A DNA stretch of 6,380 nucleotides from Lachnospiraceae bacterium UBA4348 (lineage in GTDB: Bacteria; Bacillota; Clostridia; Lachnospirales; Lachnospiraceae), in contig DGTA01000111.1 in assembly GCA_002394165.1 (NCBI GenBank), positions 1 to 6,380 on the forward strand, read 5' to 3'. The notes under the pieces are model-generated. The model was not told where the DNA came from, made no database searches, and saw only the letters and a list, made by a program, of their open reading frames with translations. Numbering within the stretch: position 1 is the first letter of the stretch; each line of letters begins with the position of its first letter. Positions 5,356-6,380 of this stretch are shown here, one piece after another. The position numbers were made by a program, and so were the translations under genes.

Positions 5356-5557
5356 ATTAACAACAAAAGAACAGATTCAAAAGGATCTTCAGCTTAGGCC
5401 GCCGCTGCAGAAAGTGCGAGCATAGCGGACGCATTCGGAGCACTGTCTGAGCGTTCGTCAGAACGCGAGTTTGCGCAGAATGCGTCTGATAGGCGGCGCA
5501 GCACTTTCAACAGCGGCAACTGGCTGAAGATCCTTTGAATCTGTTCTTTGTTATTAA
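5356..5557 (-). repeat. Long structured palindrome, copy 2 (inverted relative to copy 1)
   Basis: An imperfect palindrome of about 202 nt, 28 bases beyond the metK stop. Its minus strand aligns end to end with the plus strand of copy 1. Read on minus, it has an outer helix GAACAGATTC...GGATCTTCAGC paired with GCTGAAGATCC...GAATCTGTTC, then GAAAGTGC/GCACTTTC, GACGCATTC/GAATGCGTC, and an apical stem GCGTTC-TGAC-GAACGC. It shares with copy 1 an 18-nt identical block (5486-5503 vs 5051-5068), a 15-nt block (5415-5429 vs 5124-5138) and a 13-nt block (5401-5413 vs 5140-5152). The arms end in T-rich sequence on the minus strand, so it might also end metK transcription. Confidence 0.8.
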
Positions 5558-5568
5558 TATGATACCTG

Positions 5569-5589
5569 CAAGGACTGTCCCCCTGTCAG
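5569..5589 (-). repeat. REP-like core at the metK stop codon
   Basis: On the minus strand it reads CTGACAGG, GGGACAGTCC and TTG in order, a near copy of CTGACAGGGGACAGTCC with one extra G. Its TGA (5588-5586) is the metK stop codon. CAAGGACTGTCCC (5569-5581) is the exact inverse of 5331-5343, so the two enclose long palindrome copy 2. Confidence 0.65.
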
Positions 5590-6380
5590 GCTTTTTTCAG
5601 TTCCTCCACCTTATCCAGCTTCTCCCACGGCAGATCCAGGTCGTTGCGGCCGAAGTGGCCGTATGCGGCTGTCTGGCGGTAGATCGGTCTGCGGAGGTCG
5701 AGCATCTTGATGATGCCGGCCGGGCGCAGGTCAAAGTGATCGCGCACAAGCTGGGTGAGTTCGGAATCGGAAAGCTTGCCGGTGCCGAAGGTATCTACCA
5801 TTACGGAAGTGGGGCTGGCCACACCGATGGCGTAGGAAAGCTGGATCTCGCACTTGTCGGCAAGACCGGCTGCCACGATGTTCTTGGCAACATAGCGGGC
5901 TGCGTAGGCAGCGGAACGGTCAACCTTCGTGCAGTCCTTGCCGGAGAAAGCGCCGCCGCCGTGACGGGCATAGCCGCCGTAGGTGTCGACGATGATCTTC
6001 CTGCCGGTAAGGCCGGCATCACCCTGCGGGCCGCCGATCACGAACCGGCCGGTGGGATTGATAAAGATCTTGGTGTTCTCATCGACCATATCGGCCGGAA
6101 GAACGGGATCGAGCACATATTTGCGGATGTCCTCGTGGATCTGCTCCTGGCTGACCTCGGGTCCGTGCTGGGTGGAGACCACGACCGCCTCAAGACGGGA
6201 GGGCTTTCCGTTTTCATCATATTCCACGGAGACCTGGCTCTTGCCGTCCGGACGCAGATAAGTCAGCGTACCGTCCTTGCGGACCTTCGTCAGCTGGCGG
6301 CAGATGTTCTGCGCAAGCCAGATCGGGTAGGGCATATATTCCTCTGTCTCATTGGTGGCATAACCGAACATCATACCCTG
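5586..6380 (-). CDS. metK: S-adenosylmethionine synthetase, C-terminal two thirds (runs off right edge)
   Basis: Cytosolic methionine adenosyltransferase, making S-adenosylmethionine from ATP and methionine. The frame is open to base 6380 and encodes 264 residues before TGA 5588-5586; against a family length near 395, about 130 N-terminal residues lie outside. Signatures in order: QGMMFGYATNET at the edge, MPYPIWLAQN, LRPDGKSQV, FVIGGPQGDAGLTGRKIIVDTYGG (read in two parts), then RHGGGAFSGKDCTKVDRSAAY containing the active-site GGGAFSGKD loop, YAIGVA, and C-terminal AAYGHFGR with LPWEKLDKVEELKK. All expected motifs are present and intact. It converges on the carboxypeptidase gene across 620 bases of repeats. 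Its promoter and any SAM-responsive leader would be outside the window. Confidence 0.98.
   Translation of the reverse strand, partial: QGMMFGYATNETEEYMPYPIWLAQNICRQLTKVRKDGTLTYLRPDGKSQVSVEYDENGKPSRLEAVVVSTQHGPEVSQEQIHEDIRKYVLDPVLPADMVDENTKIFINPTGRFVIGGPQGDAGLTGRKIIVDTYGGYARHGGGAFSGKDCTKVDRSAAYAARYVAKNIVAAGLADKCEIQLSYAIGVASPTSVMVDTFGTGKLSDSELTQLVRDHFDLRPAGIIKMLDLRRPIYRQTAAYGHFGRNDLDLPWEKLDKVEELKKA

Noticed and set aside
5177..5427. Plus-strand open frame between the repeats, possible gene remnant
   Set aside because: No start codon, no recognisable family, and most of it lies in two repeat families, so the openness is probably chance.
4994..5557. CRISPR array
   Set aside because: Only two long inverted copies, each palindromic over its full length, with no short direct repeats or regular spacers.
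4994..5557. Integron attC sites
   Set aside because: Paired imperfect palindromes raised the idea, but no clear attC core site was identified, no integrase is present, and the copies are inverted with conserved loops.

Overview
The window looks like a chromosomal segment of a Gram-positive Clostridia, probably a Lachnospiraceae-type gut anaerobe. The evidence is the protein style (HigBA, OmpR/VanR-like two-component pair, VanY-type carboxypeptidase, MetK with the Firmicutes-style GKDCTKVDRS signature), the strong AGGAGG ribosome sites, and the fairly GC-rich genes. The assignment is inferred, because no rRNA or other marker is present.

Layout. (1) 1-841 is a visibly AT-richer type II toxin-antitoxin module on the minus strand: higB toxin, then the N-terminal part of a HigA antitoxin that runs off the left edge. 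A sigma70-type promoter sits between two near-identical palindromes that are probably HigA operators. (2) 842-1106 is an AT-rich gene-free strip, likely the edge of an acquired segment. (3) 1107-3280 is a minus-strand two-component operon, histidine kinase then response regulator, overlapping by 4 bases. (4) 3281-3593 is a divergent promoter region. It carries a GC-rich REP-like repeat lodged between a good Shine-Dalgarno sequence and the kinase start codon. (5) 3594-4965 is a plus-strand operon of a GNAT acetyltransferase overlapping a secreted VanY-like D,D-carboxypeptidase. (6) 4966-5585 is a gene-free convergent intergenic region filled with repeats. (7) 5586-6380 is the C-terminal two thirds of metK (S-adenosylmethionine synthetase) on the minus strand.

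The kinase/regulator pair and the acetyltransferase/carboxypeptidase pair are divergent from one intergenic region. They may form one cell-envelope sensing and remodelling locus, but that link is inference from position only.

The most striking content is in 4966-5585. Two long imperfect palindromes of about 200 nt (4994-5197 and 5356-5557) are homologous but inverted relative to each other. Their helices differ by paired, compensatory changes, while the internal-loop sequences and a TGAC apical loop are identical. Each lies in sense orientation just downstream of one of the two convergent genes. I do not recognise this family. A second, shorter REP-like family (core CTGACAGGGGACAGTCC) occurs beside both stop codons, around the second palindrome and in the kinase leader.
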